This document shows positions 48,737 through 49,086 of a stretch of 49,086 nt of DNA, in pieces; position 1 is the stretch's first letter, and every line of letters starts with the position of its first letter. The stretch lies in IMG/VR virus record IMGVR_UViG_3300034072_001440, positions 1-49,086 of that record. One strand, given 5' to 3'. The notes below the pieces were generated by a model that had not been told where the DNA came from, did no database searches, and worked only from the letters and a program-made list of their open reading frames with translations. This DNA is from a virus. The position numbers were made by a program, and so were the translations under genes.

Positions 48737-48764
48737 GAAACCCCAAAGGACAGGAAACGGGGTG

Positions 48765-48794
48765 TTGACGTGGGGCAGAGTGCGGAGGTAGACT
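48765..48794 (+). promoter_or_regulatory. Sigma-70-like promoter candidate
   Basis: TTGACG (48765-48770) and TAGACT (48789-48794), spaced by 18 bases, match the consensus at 5 of 6 and 4 of 6 positions. It sits in the 91-base gap before the gene at 48828, with a half-palindrome CGATACC (48802-48808) downstream of the -10 box. This is the best-looking promoter in the window. Confidence 0.5.
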
Positions 48795-48827
48795 TACCTT
48801 GCGATACCGATACAGGAGACGACTACG

Positions 48828-49004
48828 ATGCAGGACTTTCAGCACTATCCCTCACTCTTCCTCGAGGCGTGGGGGTTCATGCCGTCAGAGGCTAACGTCC
48901 GATGGTTCAAGGCCCTCGGGCCGTTGAGAAAGCGAAAGCATATCGAGGACATGCTCGACATGGTCGAGCAGCAGCAGCAATACAGAGAGGAGAACCGAGT
49001 ATGA
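48828..49004 (+). CDS. 58-residue small protein, possible early gene
   Basis: The ATG is preceded by ACAGGAGACGACTACG. The product opens MQDFQHYPSLFLEAWGFMPS and ends in a Gln/Glu-rich helix (MLDMVEQQQQYREENRV). Predicted helical; family unknown. Sits directly behind a promoter candidate, so it may open a new early operon. Overlaps the next ATG by 4 bases (ATGA). Confidence 0.65.
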   Translation: MQDFQHYPSLFLEAWGFMPSEANVRWFKALGPLRKRKHIEDMLDMVEQQQQYREENRV

Positions 49005-49086
49005 AATGGGAAATCATTGCGCGCCGCGCACTGGCCGAGGGCCGCGGATCATGGGACAAGCTCCAACGCTCGGAACAGGCCGCCAT
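49001..49086 (+). CDS. Start of a gene cut by the right edge
   Basis: ATG within the overlap with the previous stop opens a frame, starting MKWEIIARRALAEGRGSWDK, that is still open at base 49086. Only about 28 residues are visible. It is basic and helical in appearance. No function can be given. Confidence 0.55.
   Translation, partial: MKWEIIARRALAEGRGSWDKLQRSEQAA

Noticed and set aside
48740-48763. ACCCC...GGGGT stem after the transferase gene as terminator
   Set aside because: Five base pairs with a long A/G loop and no T-tract.

Overview
The window is part of a double-stranded DNA tailed bacteriophage genome, most likely a podovirus with a P22-like short-tail connector. It carries a dense, almost gap-free set of phage genes (portal, scaffold, HK97-fold capsid protein, connector and tail-hub proteins, several fibre genes, DNA replication genes, endolysin and holin). 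No ribosomal RNA, transfer RNA or host metabolic genes are visible, and I see no integrase, repressor, T7-type RNA polymerase or terminase. The terminase is expected upstream of the left edge. The host cannot be named from the sequence; a Gram-negative host is a guess from the 3TM-type holin and M15 endolysin. No non-coding stretch exceeds about 150 bases.

Layout. (1) 1-8644, rightward head module: a truncated PATGT-repeat/glycine-zipper protein running off the left edge, portal, a small basic protein, a GroES-like co-chaperonin, scaffold, two conserved structural proteins and the major capsid protein, ended by a strong intrinsic terminator. (2) 8794-24518: minor head and small basic proteins, connector/adaptor proteins, a large fibre/adhesin block (two fibres sharing a repeat domain, two tandem YadA-head-like proteins, one 66-bp-repeat protein), then the P22 gp10-like hub protein and jelly-roll-like proteins. 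(3) 24607-34710: four very large proteins (620, 993, 682 and 1070 residues) resembling ejected or internal virion proteins, with glycine zippers, a cationic amphipathic segment and Gln/Ala-rich repeats. (4) 34637-36828, leftward: a PD-(D/E)XK nuclease and a SNF2-type helicase; the nuclease end overlaps the last ejection-like gene tail to tail. (5) 36910-43493, rightward replication module: two small conserved proteins, a putative ssDNA-binding protein, an archaeo-eukaryotic-type primase, a UvrD-like helicase and a family A DNA polymerase. (6) 43543-49086: a possible ribbon-helix-helix regulator behind a perfect palindrome, a chain of tiny overlapping genes, two related Pro/Lys-rich proteins, M15 endolysin, 3TM holin, endonuclease VII, a DUF3310 protein, an ADP-ribosyltransferase-like protein and two short genes, the last cut by the right edge.

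How the parts fit. The divergent gap at 36829-36909 probably starts replication expression in both directions. The structural block is read as one long rightward unit with many stop/start overlaps, interrupted after the capsid gene. The most unusual signals are a short GG-centred peptide signature recurring in several unrelated-looking proteins, in-frame tandem repeats (15, 54, 66, 69/72, 201 and 225 bp) in many structural genes, a 15-bp repeat coded on both strands in the convergent overlap, a Leu at the polymerase position equivalent to E. coli Pol I Phe762, and an ADP-ribosyltransferase-like gene with an AT-rich core.
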